Assembly (NCBI GenBank): GCA_018399135.1 | Contig: JAGYPB010000003.1 | Coordinates: forward strand, 23,639-87,638 | Direction of reading: 5' to 3' | Length of the DNA: 64,000 bases | DNA from: Deltaproteobacteria bacterium | GTDB lineage: Bacteria; Desulfobacterota; Desulfuromonadia; Desulfuromonadales; Geopsychrobacteraceae | Shown here: positions 28,805 through 38,891 of the stretch, piece after piece | How positions within the stretch are numbered: position 1 is the first letter of the stretch | Layout: each line of letters begins with the position of its first letter | Notes under the pieces: model-generated | Database searches by the model: none | Told to the model about the DNA's origin: nothing | What the model saw: the letters and a program-made list of their open reading frames with translations, nothing else | Position numbers and translations under genes: made by a program

Positions 28805-29762
28805 AAATTGCCGTTTCACAGTTGATGATGGCCAGCCACCAGGAAGCGACAATCAGTATTAAAGCCAGGGTGCCGCACAGCAGGTTGCTGCGACCAGAGG
28901 TTTTGATTTCTTCAGGTACCAGGGTGAAAAGTACAGCCAGGATCGCACCACAGATAAAGCCCAGCAGGTGGGCAGCAACGTCAGTATTTTCGTCACCGAC
29001 CCCAAGGATCGCGAGTAGACCTAAAGCGGCGGCAAAGGGCAATGGCCAGCGGCGCCACAAGCTGGAACGGTAGCGTAGCAGATTGTAGAGGGCCAGCAAG
29101 CCGAGAGCGCCAAAAACCGCAGTAGAGGCACCGATTGATCGATGGCTTGAAGACTGCAAGAGGGCATTGAGAACGTTGCCCAGAGTGCCGGCGGCAAGAA
29201 CAAGAAAAAATGCGACGCCAGAACCTAAAGTGCGGCACAGGCGCAGAATCAGTAATCCACCTAAAGTGAGATTGCCAAGTAGATGCAGGGTGCCGGAATG
29301 CAGGGTCAGGGCTGTGGTCGTTCGCCACCATTGTCCTGCGCGGATGTGGCCGACATCCGCACTACCCAGTGCAAGCCAGTCGATGTTCTGTAGTCCAAAC
29401 AGTGAAAATTGCTGATAGCTTAACGGGTGAAACAGCAGCAGGGCAATAAAAACCCATATCGTTGTTGACTGATTGTCTTTTAACGGCGTCGGAGCAGGTG
29501 GGGGTGGGGGCCAGTTACGGTTTTCCTGTTCGTAACTGTTAAGCTCTTTCAGCGCTTCCTGAAAAGAATCGACCGGAACCAGCAGTTGGAGAGAGTCCCC
29601 GTCTTTTTCGCTGCGCCAGGGAATACGCCGGGCTTGCAGCACCAGGGGCCAGTGCTTGAGTTGGCGTTTGTTTAACGGGTGCGCAGATAGTCCATCTTGA
29701 AGTTGCGCGGGGATGGCGACCCAATCGGGACGATCAATGTCGTGTGACGATTTCAAATCCAT
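28803..29762 (-). CDS. Rhomboid-family intramembrane serine protease
   Basis: GASTAVFGALG (GxSx motif), LHLLGNL, several TM helices. Confidence 0.85.
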   Translation of the reverse strand: MDLKSSHDIDRPDWVAIPAQLQDGLSAHPLNKRQLKHWPLVLQARRIPWRSEKDGDSLQLLVPVDSFQEALKELNSYEQENRNWPPPPPAPTPLKDNQSTTIWVFIALLLFHPLSYQQFSLFGLQNIDWLALGSADVGHIRAGQWWRTTTALTLHSGTLHLLGNLTLGGLLILRLCRTLGSGVAFFLVLAAGTLGNVLNALLQSSSHRSIGASTAVFGALGLLALYNLLRYRSSLWRRWPLPFAAALGLLAILGVGDENTDVAAHLLGFICGAILAVLFTLVPEEIKTSGRSNLLCGTLALILIVASWWLAIINCETAI

Positions 29763-29842
29763 ATCTTATCATGACAGAAATGGAATGTTTAGTGGTGGTC
29801 TTTTTGTTGTCTGATTAATCCATCGCTAGAGCTGCCGGAGAG

Positions 29843-30385
29843 TTGCAAGTAGTGGCAAAAGATACGATAAGATCGATGAATGTCAGGGGGTTAGCTGACG
29901 AATTAGGCATTTGGCTGCGGATTGCGGCCGGGGTGGAATCATGCTGTGCCGCGCCTCAGGGGGAGCAACTGCTGGATAACCTTGCCGCTATCCCAGTCGT
30001 GTCGAGCAGGGCCAGTCGACGGCTTGGTTGTTATGTTTTTTGCGGTGATGAGCCGGTGTGTATCAGGCTGCAATTTGCTCAGGAACCGGAGAACCTGCGG
30101 CAGACGTTTCTGCACGAGATTGCCCACGCCTGTGACCATCTGAGTCAGCACGGTGGAAGTCGGCGGGTCGCACATGGTAACAGTTGGCGGCAATGGGCTC
30201 TTGCCCTGGGAATCGACACCGCCACGACCGGCCGTAGTGTAGCTATTGTCGCTTTACATCAGCAGCGGCGCAAACTGGTGGCCATTTGCCTGGCGTGTGG
30301 TGCAGAAATTTATCGGGTACGACGCTTGAACCGCAACAATCGCTATATTCATTCCTCCTGCGGCGGTGTCCTCAAAACCCGGTGA
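29843..30385 (+). CDS. SprT-like zinc metalloprotease-domain protein
   Basis: FLHEIAHACDHLS (HExxH), HGNSWRQWALALG, zinc-ribbon CLACG...SSCGG. Confidence 0.8.
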   Translation: MQVVAKDTIRSMNVRGLADELGIWLRIAAGVESCCAAPQGEQLLDNLAAIPVVSSRASRRLGCYVFCGDEPVCIRLQFAQEPENLRQTFLHEIAHACDHLSQHGGSRRVAHGNSWRQWALALGIDTATTGRSVAIVALHQQRRKLVAICLACGAEIYRVRRLNRNNRYIHSSCGGVLKTR

Positions 30386-30487
30386 CGAAGCCCTTACCTG
30401 TCTTTAACAAATCTTGACATTCTCGAGCTCATAAAATCTGCGATCTTCCGCCAATCAACCTCACATAAGACTTGGGAGGGCCCTGCA

Positions 30488-30619
30488 ATGAACATGAAAA
30501 CGATAGCTGTAGCGCACAACGTTGATCCTCATGCGATTTACGCAGTGATCTATGCCATCGTCGTCGCCAGGTTCCGTAACACGCAGCTACCGTTTGGCCC
30601 CAGACGCTGGTGGTATTAA
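30488..30619 (+). CDS. Small ORF, 43 aa, unknown
   Basis: GGGAGGG RBS 5' of ATG; MNMKTIAVAHNVDPHAIYAVIYAIVVARFRNTQLPFGPRRWWY*; below the size cut-off of the ORF track. Confidence 0.4.
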   Translation: MNMKTIAVAHNVDPHAIYAVIYAIVVARFRNTQLPFGPRRWWY

Positions 30620-31083
30620 AGCGTCAGAAGAAAATCGAGAACCTGCTGCGGATGTTCAGCGGCTTTAGCAACCTTGGGCCAATGTTTGATAACGATTCCC
30701 TGTTCATCGATGAGCACTGTTGAACGGATACAGCCGATGCTGGTTTTACCATACATTTTCTTTTCGCCCCAAGCCTGATAGTCCTGCATCATCGTCGCGT
30801 CGGGATCACTGAGCAGGGTAAACGGCAAATTGAACTGGCTGATGAATTGATCGTGAGAGGCGAGGCTGTCCTTGCTGACACCGATCAGTTTGACATTCAT
30901 CTTCAACAACTGTTCATGCATCGTAGCAAAGGCACAGGATTCCTTGGTGCATCCCGGGGTGCTGTCCTTGGGATAAAAGTAGATGATAAGTTTTTTGCCG
31001 GCGTAATCTGCGAGTCGATGCTGTCTGCCATCGCTTCCGTCTAGACAGAAATCGGAAGCGTTCTGCCCTTCTTTGATCGCCAT
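30616..31083 (-). CDS. bcp: Thiol peroxidase, Bcp-type peroxiredoxin
   Basis: IYFYPKDSTPGCTKESCAF. Confidence 0.93.
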   Translation of the reverse strand: MAIKEGQNASDFCLDGSDGRQHRLADYAGKKLIIYFYPKDSTPGCTKESCAFATMHEQLLKMNVKLIGVSKDSLASHDQFISQFNLPFTLLSDPDATMMQDYQAWGEKKMYGKTSIGCIRSTVLIDEQGIVIKHWPKVAKAAEHPQQVLDFLLTL

Positions 31084-31088
31084 AAGGA

Positions 31089-31358
31089 TTATCCTTTCTC
31101 GTCTTGATCTAGAAGCTCTCTGAGTTTCTCCAGCTTTTTGCTGATGGCCACTTCAACCTGGTCGTGGCCAAACATCCAGCGCAGTTGCCCCAACATCAGG
31201 GTGGCATCGGCCAGTTCATCTATAACCTCTTGCTGCGATATCTTGCCACGCTTGAAATGTTTGAGGGCGGTAATTAATTCGGCACATTCTTCTATTGCCT
31301 GATCATATTGTGCATCAATCCCCCAACGGGCTATGGTGGCCTGATAGATTTTTTCCAT
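31089..31358 (-). CDS. MazG-like nucleotide pyrophosphohydrolase-type protein
   Basis: AIEECAELITALKHFKRGKISQQEVIDELADATLML (ExxE...ExxD). Confidence 0.75.
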   Translation of the reverse strand: MEKIYQATIARWGIDAQYDQAIEECAELITALKHFKRGKISQQEVIDELADATLMLGQLRWMFGHDQVEVAISKKLEKLRELLDQDEKG

Positions 31359-31484
31359 TGGTCGAGCCTTGTCGGAAGACTGAAGCGGATTAATTAAGTG
31401 ATTTTTGAGTCACCTGGATGGGCGAAATCGTTGCCTATACGTCATGCAGGAGCAAGCTTGTCAGATGAAATCCTGAGACTTTGG

Positions 31485-32222
31485 TCAGATAGTGTCGGGA
31501 CGTTCCTTGTTTAAAAACATCGCCAGTTTCTCTTCCACCAGGTTCAAATGTTCAAGCATTTTAGCACGAGCCCGCTCAGGGTCGCGCGCTTCAATTGCCT
31601 CAAGAATTTCACGGTGGTGATTAAGCAACAGTTCAACATATCCTTCTTTGCTGTAAAATTCTCCGAGGGCAACCATTATCGTAGCTTGAAACAGGGTCTG
31701 AATGGTATTGAGTACGTGAACCTGAATAGTATTATGACTTGCTGCTGTAATTGTCAGGTGGAACTGAAAGTCGATTTCCGGATCCCAACCGCCGCTTTCA
31801 GCTTGTTCCTCCATGACCGTATAGATTTCTCGTAAACGCTCGAGTTCCGGCTTTTCGGCACGTTTTGCAGCGAGGTACGCTGACCATGTTTCCAACCCCA
31901 TCCGGACTTCCGTCAGGGCATGGAGCATCCGCGGATCACGGCGTTCGACCATGCTGGCCAGAGGATCAGCCATGGTGACATCAGCAAGGGAACGGACATA
32001 GGTGCCTCCGCCCTGCCGGGAATCGAGAAAACCCATCGCTTCCAGAACCATGATGGCCTCACGCACCGACGGACGACTGACACCTAAAAAAGTAGCAAGC
32101 TCGCGTTCAGAAGGGATACGCTGACCAGGGCCGAGATCACCACGTGAAATCAGTTCTTTAATCTGGTCAACAATTTCTTCAGATAATTTTTTGGGACGGA
32201 TCGGTTTAAATACTGTGGCCAT
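31485..32222 (-). CDS. FadR-family GntR transcriptional regulator (FCD domain)
   Basis: GQRIPSERELATFLGVSRPSVREAIMVLEAMGFLDSRQGGGTYV. Confidence 0.93.
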   Translation of the reverse strand: MATVFKPIRPKKLSEEIVDQIKELISRGDLGPGQRIPSERELATFLGVSRPSVREAIMVLEAMGFLDSRQGGGTYVRSLADVTMADPLASMVERRDPRMLHALTEVRMGLETWSAYLAAKRAEKPELERLREIYTVMEEQAESGGWDPEIDFQFHLTITAASHNTIQVHVLNTIQTLFQATIMVALGEFYSKEGYVELLLNHHREILEAIEARDPERARAKMLEHLNLVEEKLAMFLNKERPDTI

Positions 32223-32318
32223 TTTTTTCTCCGAATTATTTGGTAAGACCTTTTATCATAGCCGTCGAGCAAAAACAAGATATGATAAAGCCATCAGAGA
32301 AGGGGCCTTGGCGGCAGG

Positions 32319-33077
32319 TTATTCTCGGGCTTTCTGATTGCGTTTATAGCGGGTAAACCAGCCCTGGAATTCCTTTTCCTCGTGTTCCATTTCAAATGCA
32401 TTGACCAGGCCTCGAGCCAGGGAAACTGCAACAGCGCGGTTGCGCAGGTTAAAGGAATCACCATACTTATCGCTATGAAACTGTTCCTGATCTAGTCCCA
32501 GCTTGTTATAAAGTGAGTTGAGCCGGCTCTGGATGCCACGGCGCGAAAGATAGCGGCGCTGTGCCATCAGATTGTCGGTCAACCCCAGGGATATGTCGAG
32601 TAGCGCCTCGTATTCGATGTCAGACAGGGCCGTCAAGCTGTGTCCGGCACGCCCTTGAACTTTACGGACTTCAGGCGCAATCCAACATTGTTCATCAATC
32701 AGCACTGTACGGATAGCAGAGCTGATCTGTTCTTTGCTTGCTGATTTGAGGATATAGCCGTAGACAGTTTCCGGTGGAACAATTTTAACCAGAGAGCGTA
32801 CGTACATTTCGTCTTTAAATTGACTCCAGAAAACGATCCGCGCCTGGGGCTGCTTGCTCCATAACTGTCGGGCAAATTCAACACCGTTCAATTCCGGCAT
32901 CTGAATGTCACTGATAATTAAGGGACAATCACGTTCACTGCCAATTTCCAGAGCAACCTGTCCGGTTGCAGCACGGGTGACGCTAACCTGCTCCGGCCAT
33001 TGGGAAAAAAGTTGTTCAAGAAACTCCAGGTCTTTAGGGTTGTCTTCAGCGATAAGAATTTCCAGAGAGGTGGACAT
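32319..33077 (-). CDS. Response regulator with LuxR-like output region
   Basis: EILIAEDNPKDLEFLEQLF, LIISDIQMPELNG; C-terminal HTH region. Confidence 0.85.
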   Translation of the reverse strand: MSTSLEILIAEDNPKDLEFLEQLFSQWPEQVSVTRAATGQVALEIGSERDCPLIISDIQMPELNGVEFARQLWSKQPQARIVFWSQFKDEMYVRSLVKIVPPETVYGYILKSASKEQISSAIRTVLIDEQCWIAPEVRKVQGRAGHSLTALSDIEYEALLDISLGLTDNLMAQRRYLSRRGIQSRLNSLYNKLGLDQEQFHSDKYGDSFNLRNRAVAVSLARGLVNAFEMEHEEKEFQGWFTRYKRNQKARE

Positions 33078-33088
33078 GGTTGGCTCCA

Positions 33089-34474
33089 TCAATTTGCACT
33101 AGCGGTGTGAAGGGTCAGCTCAAAACGGGTTCCGCTGGAAAAGCGTGATTGCTTCCACTGTACCTGGGCACCAATGGCCCGTGTGCGCTCGCGGATGTTG
33201 TTGAGACCGCGCCCCTGCTCGTTAGCTCGGCCGTTAGTGAGGCCACAGCCGTTGTCCTCAACCGAAAACACCAGGGTCTCCTCGCGCAGTTCCAGATTAA
33301 CCTCGTAGCGACTGGCCGCCGCATGTTTGTGAACATTCTGGATCGCTTCGATGGCAATGCGATAAATGGCAAGCTGCTTAATGCGGTCAAGGTTCAAGTC
33401 GGTTACCCTTGGATCGATATAAAGATGGCAGGCTGGGCCACCAGCGGGTTGTCCGATTTGATCAATATGGGCTTCGATAGCTGCGCCGAGGCCAAGAATA
33501 TCAAGGGTTTGCGGGTGCAGGTTGTTCATGATATCGCGCAGATTGGTTATTGCCTTATTAAGGTCGTGTTCCAGGCTTATGACGCGGTCGCCGACGGCAT
33601 CCCGATCCTGCAGGCCGCTCAGGGATTGCAGGCCGCGTAAAATCCCGGACAGATCGGATAATGATTGGTCGTGGAGATCCATGGCGATGCGGCGGCGCTC
33701 ATCTTCCGCACCTTCGAGCAGTTTCTCCGTGCCGACGACCTGAATTAAGCGGGTGGCCATGCGATTGATGGAACGCGCCAGCACATCCATCTCATCCTGA
33801 ATCCGATCGGGTGCCGGGGGTAGATCAAGGCTTCCGTCGGCAATTCGGGCGGCATTGGTGGAGATGGTCTGAATGCGGCTTAAAATGCGCCGACTGAAAT
33901 AGATGGATATTGACAACCCCAACAGCATGGCAATAATCAAAACCGCGATGGTCACCAGAACCGTTCGCTCAACCAGCTGGTTGATATCCTGTTCATGGAC
34001 CTGGCGTAGATGATTGCGGTGGTTCTGGGTCAGGCTGGAGAGACCCGAAAGCTCTGCACGCAATTGAGCAAAGAGGGGGGCTGTATTCTCAGGCTCAAGG
34101 CCGGCAGCAGGATTGAGACTACGTGCCAGATCAGACAGGTACTGAATCTGTTCGGAGTTTTTAAGGTTTTCGAAGGATTCTATCCGGGCGATTGCCGAGA
34201 GCATTCGCTCATAAAGATCAACAATCAAAGCCAGGTCTTCCGGTGCTGCCATCCCGCTGTGTTGAATGACGCGCAATAAAACATGCAGTCGGCGCGCTGC
34301 CATATCGGCCTCAGCCAGTGCGACAAAGTTTGTTTCTGCTACTCTGATGCTGCGTCTTTTGCTGTTGAGATCCCAATAAGTATAGTGCATGAAAATCAGG
34401 AGCAGCAAGAGCAGCATCAGGATCATCGCAGGAGCAAGAAGTATCTGGTGTTTAACTGTTATGCGCATCAGCAA
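33089..34474 (-). CDS. NarX/DegS-type sensor histidine kinase
   Basis: HAMP, ERRRIAMDLHDQSLSDLSGIL (HisKA_3), VEDNGCGLTNG. Confidence 0.9.
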   Translation of the reverse strand: MLMRITVKHQILLAPAMILMLLLLLLIFMHYTYWDLNSKRRSIRVAETNFVALAEADMAARRLHVLLRVIQHSGMAAPEDLALIVDLYERMLSAIARIESFENLKNSEQIQYLSDLARSLNPAAGLEPENTAPLFAQLRAELSGLSSLTQNHRNHLRQVHEQDINQLVERTVLVTIAVLIIAMLLGLSISIYFSRRILSRIQTISTNAARIADGSLDLPPAPDRIQDEMDVLARSINRMATRLIQVVGTEKLLEGAEDERRRIAMDLHDQSLSDLSGILRGLQSLSGLQDRDAVGDRVISLEHDLNKAITNLRDIMNNLHPQTLDILGLGAAIEAHIDQIGQPAGGPACHLYIDPRVTDLNLDRIKQLAIYRIAIEAIQNVHKHAAASRYEVNLELREETLVFSVEDNGCGLTNGRANEQGRGLNNIRERTRAIGAQVQWKQSRFSSGTRFELTLHTASAN

Positions 34475-34523
34475 ATAATACCATGTTCTCTGGTCTTTGG
34501 GACTGTGCGGATACGTAGAGGCG

Positions 34524-36131
34524 TCATTTTTTCAGGCCAAGATGGCGAAATGCCGTATCGGCAAGATCAACCATCCCCTCAATTGTTTTTCTGTAAAGTC
34601 GGCGGATAGGTACATCATTGACATGAAGCTGCTTATCAATTTTTTGCAGAAGAATCTTGTCTCCAGTACCAAATCCTTCAAGTGCGGTGGCGGCCTGTGG
34701 GTCGATGCCGATCAGGAAGCGGTAATCGTGTTTTTCATGGCGGGCGGAAACTAGCAGCAGGGTGCGTTCAATGTCGCCATTGCGAAAATTATGTCGCGAT
34801 GTTTTTGCCAACAGACGGGCTACACAGCGTTTTTTTTCGCCGAGAACCGTCTCCAGGCTCATGTTGATGGGCTTGAGTTGGCCTAGGGAAATTTTATCAC
34901 TCAGAAGATAGCCTGTTGGTTTCCGTTTGAGGAAGCTTTGTTCTGTTTCCAATAATACCACAACGTTGTTATTGATCGGCCCGCCAATGGAATGCGACAA
35001 GGCCGCCCGGAATTGACCACTGGTCAAAAATCGGTGGTTTTCAACAATCTGCACCATACCGGTTGCTCCCAGGGGGTGCCCGCGGCCCTTAAGACCGCCA
35101 GTCAGATTGGTCGGAAATTGTCCATTGGGGCCGGTAATGGAGTCATCCAGAAGCCCTTCCAGAAGCTGCTGACGAGGGATAACGCCGAGATCAACCAGGT
35201 TGATTGGGCCAAAGCCGTTGAATGGATCGTGCATGTTGATATGGATGGAACCTGCCAACTGATCCAGACCACTGAGCTTGGCTTTGCCCAGAGCCTGGGC
35301 AAGGGCGATACGGGTTGCCGGAAAACTGGTGAATGACAAACGATCGGCAATGGTGGGAATGTCGGTTCCGGAACCGATCCCACTGACCCGTACGGCCCCA
35401 GGAGCGGCAGTTAACAGACAGGCGGCGATACCATCTGACATGGGGCAGAAATCGTAGTAGTGCAGCGGGTCGTAATAGAGGTAGTTTTTGCCGTTTTCGA
35501 TGTCGGCGAAATAGGTTTCGACCGGAATTTCATAATTCAGATGGGCATCAGGGTTTTGTGCCGCGAAGCGTTGAGCACGCTCAGTCAGTCGCGCCGAAAA
35601 GGACATCCATTCGTGGTTCGACAGGTTGAACTCGTCCATCAAGCTGCGCGCGACCAGGGCCCCACAGGCCGGCATAGTCAAGCCGTACTCAGCTTCTTCG
35701 CGATCGATAACGCCGGCGACAATGCGTGTTGCCGCAGCGGTTGTGGCGTCGGTCATTTTCTGGATACCGATGGCTAGAACCTGGTCATGCTGCCCGGAGG
35801 CAACTTCAAGGTAGGCAGCTTCAAAGGCGCTGGCGCCGGAGGAAGATGCGGTATCAACCAGAATTGATTTGGCACCACTGATGCCAAGTCGACCACTGAT
35901 TTTTGCCGCTACATTGTCGATGCCGGAAAAGGCAAAAGGATTCTGGCTGCCGACAATGACACAGCCAATTTTCTGTTGAGATTCACTGTGGTTTTGCACC
36001 AGGGGTTTGAGCTGATCGACAAGTTCAAAAAAACTCATGGTCGGACGATGATGACCGTTGTATTTGCCAACCGGGAGCATGAAAGATTCGGCTAGATAGA
36101 CAGGTCGTGGTTGGAAAGTCATCCGCTTCAC
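34524..36131 (-). CDS. Thiolase-like protein with C-terminal extension (possible non-canonical active site)
   Basis: ILVDTASSSGASAFEAAYLEVASG, GLKGRGHPLGATGMVQIVE, thiolase-fold pattern. Confidence 0.8.
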   Translation of the reverse strand: MKRMTFQPRPVYLAESFMLPVGKYNGHHRPTMSFFELVDQLKPLVQNHSESQQKIGCVIVGSQNPFAFSGIDNVAAKISGRLGISGAKSILVDTASSSGASAFEAAYLEVASGQHDQVLAIGIQKMTDATTAAATRIVAGVIDREEAEYGLTMPACGALVARSLMDEFNLSNHEWMSFSARLTERAQRFAAQNPDAHLNYEIPVETYFADIENGKNYLYYDPLHYYDFCPMSDGIAACLLTAAPGAVRVSGIGSGTDIPTIADRLSFTSFPATRIALAQALGKAKLSGLDQLAGSIHINMHDPFNGFGPINLVDLGVIPRQQLLEGLLDDSITGPNGQFPTNLTGGLKGRGHPLGATGMVQIVENHRFLTSGQFRAALSHSIGGPINNNVVVLLETEQSFLKRKPTGYLLSDKISLGQLKPINMSLETVLGEKKRCVARLLAKTSRHNFRNGDIERTLLLVSARHEKHDYRFLIGIDPQAATALEGFGTGDKILLQKIDKQLHVNDVPIRRLYRKTIEGMVDLADTAFRHLGLKK

Positions 36132-36151
36132 CTCCTGCTAAGTAAGATTGG

Positions 36152-36196
36152 TAAAAAAAAACCCCGAAGACCTGGAGGGGGGGTAGGTCTTCGGGG
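36152..36196 (-). terminator. Strong rho-independent terminator (minus strand)
   Basis: Minus strand: CCCCGAAGACCT-ACCCCCCCTCC-AGGTCTTCGGGG-TTTTTTTTT. Confidence 0.93.
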
Positions 36197-36286
36197 CCGG
36201 AGTCTCCCGGAGGAGCTCCATTGTTCTTAAATTTACACGAAGCGTTTGTTGATGTAAAGTGAAAAAAACAAGCGGGAAGTGGAAAG

Positions 36287-37753
36287 TTATCGTTGTCCTT
36301 CAGGGCTGTTGTTCTGGTTTTTTGGCAGATTCATGGCAAAACGACTGCCTTTTCCGGGGAGCGAGGACACGTCGATAGTCCCATGGTGGGTATCAACGAC
36401 CCATTTTACAATGGCCAAGCCTAGACCTGTGCCACCATCGTAATGGTGGATTTTTTTGTCAACCCGGTAAAATTTCTCAAAAATATGCTCCAGATGATGA
36501 TTTTCTATACCGATTCCAGTGTCGCTGACGGCTATGGTGACCGATGATTCAGTAGCCTCGGCAGCGATGGTAACAACTCCTTGTGTAGGGGTGTAGCGAA
36601 TAGCGTTGGTCAGCAAGTTAAGTAGTCCCTGGCGCAAACGAAGTTCGTCAGCATGGATAATGATATCATCGTCCGCGCAGTCTAATTCAATCTGAATCTC
36701 TTTTTCTCCGGCAAGAATCTGTCCCTGACGTTGCAGGTCGGTAAGTAGATGGGTCAAGTGGATTGAGCTTGGCTGTAGAGGGATTTCTCCGAGATCGCTC
36801 TTCGACAGAGTCAGCAGGTCATGGACAAGAAAGCCCATCCGCGTGATTTCTTCCAGATTGGATTCAAGCACCTGCTTGATATCGTGGCCTTCTTTTTTGC
36901 TGCGCAGAGCTATTTCTGTTTCACCCCGTAAAATCGTCAAGGGGGTACGCAGTTCGTGGGCAACGTGTGCCTCAAATTGACGAGCTCGGTGCAGAGCAGA
37001 AAACATCCGCTGGTTCAACTGATAAATGCTGTCAGCAAGTTGACGTAGTGCGGGTGATTTTAATCGGTCTGTGGGAAAGGGCTGTGGAGGATGATCCGGC
37101 CCACTGTTCTCAATCAGTGTGATTAATTGAATCAGGCTGGCGTCTTGCTGTTGACGCCGCAAATGGGGAAAATATAATGCGGTAGCGGCGAGAAGTAGAA
37201 CGGAGCCGAGTAAAAGGACCAGACGCCAACGGAACAGTTGTGCGGTAGACGAGGTCAGATCAATGCTCAGGAGTTGGTAGGCAGAAGTTTGATCTGCATT
37301 TTTTGTTGGCCATAGCAGAGCCCGGCGAGTTTCACCCTGACTGGTAGTGAAAAAAAAAGTTTTCTTATTTGTTGGCGGATTGGCCGGCATGGTTATTTGT
37401 AAATGAGTCCCCGCTGAAGACAGGCATATCAAGTGTCCGCCTGGCGTATAGCGGGCAAAATGCCATTCGTCAAGCAGGTGGCTCAAGGGCGCAGCAGCCC
37501 ATTCGCAGGGGGTTCTAGTGGGTGTTTCTTCTGGTGGCAGGGCTTGCTGGAGATAATCCAGTGTACTGGCAGTCAGCTTCAGCTCACCATCGATGCGGTC
37601 GAGCATCTCCCGATTCAGGGATGATTGCCACAAAAAACTACCAATCCCCAGAATAATTGCCAGGACTAACAGGGGGGCATAAACAAACTGTCTATTGAGC
37701 TCTGTTGGGAGGGGCAAACTATTCCGACTCCTTGAGCATGTAGCCAACGCCAC
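36287..37753 (-). CDS. Sensor histidine kinase
   Basis: VAHELRTPLTILRGETEIAL, LLNLLTNAIRYTP, GTGLGLAIVKWV. Confidence 0.93.
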   Translation of the reverse strand: MALATCSRSRNSLPLPTELNRQFVYAPLLVLAIILGIGSFLWQSSLNREMLDRIDGELKLTASTLDYLQQALPPEETPTRTPCEWAAAPLSHLLDEWHFARYTPGGHLICLSSAGTHLQITMPANPPTNKKTFFFTTSQGETRRALLWPTKNADQTSAYQLLSIDLTSSTAQLFRWRLVLLLGSVLLLAATALYFPHLRRQQQDASLIQLITLIENSGPDHPPQPFPTDRLKSPALRQLADSIYQLNQRMFSALHRARQFEAHVAHELRTPLTILRGETEIALRSKKEGHDIKQVLESNLEEITRMGFLVHDLLTLSKSDLGEIPLQPSSIHLTHLLTDLQRQGQILAGEKEIQIELDCADDDIIIHADELRLRQGLLNLLTNAIRYTPTQGVVTIAAEATESSVTIAVSDTGIGIENHHLEHIFEKFYRVDKKIHHYDGGTGLGLAIVKWVVDTHHGTIDVSSLPGKGSRFAMNLPKNQNNSPEGQR

Positions 37754-38393
37754 GCACTGTGTGGATCAGTTTTTTGTCAAAGCCACGATCAATTTTCTTG
37801 CGCAGGTAGTTGACATAGACATCAATAATGTTGGTGAAAGTGTCAAAAGTATAATCCCACACCTGTTCCGCAATCATGGTGCGCGTTAAGCCTTGCTCGG
37901 GGTTGCGCATAAAATATTCCAATAGCGCATACTCTTTGGTGGTCAGCTCAATTTCCTTATTATTTCTCCAGACTTTGTGGGATACAGGATCAAGGCGCAC
38001 ATCGGCATAAAAGAGTTCTGCACCACGATCCCGGGCGTTGCGACGAATCAGCGCGTTGACACGAGAAACCAACTCAGCAAAAGCAAAAGGTTTGGTCAGG
38101 TAGTCATCACTGCCACTGTCAAGGCCGCTAACGATGTCGTCAATACTGTCTTTGGCTGTCAGGCAGAGAACCGGCGTTGTGATGTTTTTCCGGCGCAGAG
38201 CCTGGATGACGCTGAGCCCGTCCATTTCGGGTAACATGACGTCCATCAGTATAAGGTCATAGCTCCCGTTCATGGCCAAAGCTAGCCCTTCCTCACCATC
38301 TGCTGCCAGTTGGACAGAGAATTCTTCTTCTTCAAGCCCGCGCTTGATGAAACCGGCAACTTTTTTTTCATCTTCAACAACCAGAATGCGCAT
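37719..38393 (-). CDS. OmpR-family response regulator
   Basis: MRILVVEDEKKVAGFIKRGL, LILMDVMLPEMDG, C-terminal winged helix. Confidence 0.95.
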   Translation of the reverse strand: MRILVVEDEKKVAGFIKRGLEEEEFSVQLAADGEEGLALAMNGSYDLILMDVMLPEMDGLSVIQALRRKNITTPVLCLTAKDSIDDIVSGLDSGSDDYLTKPFAFAELVSRVNALIRRNARDRGAELFYADVRLDPVSHKVWRNNKEIELTTKEYALLEYFMRNPEQGLTRTMIAEQVWDYTFDTFTNIIDVYVNYLRKKIDRGFDKKLIHTVRGVGYMLKESE

Positions 38394-38446
38394 GGAGCTG
38401 TCTCCTTTAACCGGTGACCAGGCTATGACCTGTCGTGGCTAACCTT

Positions 38447-38600
38447 GATGGCGTCGCTAAAACTCACCAACTGCTACGTTGGCGCAATCGTCTTCCTGCT
38501 TCGATGTACATCAGTACGTCTCACTGCTCGACAATTGCGCTCCTTGCATTTGGCTCTTTTTGCTTTGCTATCTAATGATTTACTTTTTGCGAAAGTATCA
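38447..38600 (+). repeat. Dispersed repeat family A, copy 2
   Basis: GATGGCGTCGCTAAAACTCACCAACTGC...GATGTACATCAGTACGTCTCACTGCTCGACAATTGCGC...TTGCATTTGGCTCTTTTTGCTT...TTTTTGCGAAAGTATCA. Confidence 0.9.
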
Positions 38601-38891
38601 ACCTTCATGTGAAATAGGTGAAAGATGGTTGTCTCACGGAGCCGCAATTCAGTTGCTTAAGCGAACGGGTAGCGAAAAAACCTCTTAAGTAGTGCTTGCT
38701 CATGAGAAACCTCCGAGGATATTAACAGAGTCAGAAGTTCAGCGCAAGAATATTGATAGTGTTTTTTAATTTGCTTATAAGTTCATGGTCAGATTGATCA
38801 ATCCAGACAGATGAAACTTTTTCCTCCGGGTGCGAAACGGTGAAAAAATAGAGATTATTTGTTGATTTTCATGCATAGATTCTGTTAATTA

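Noticed and set aside
31541-31560. GGTTCAAATG as possible tRNA T-arm
   Set aside because: Lies within the FadR-family coding sequence with no other tRNA elements around it.
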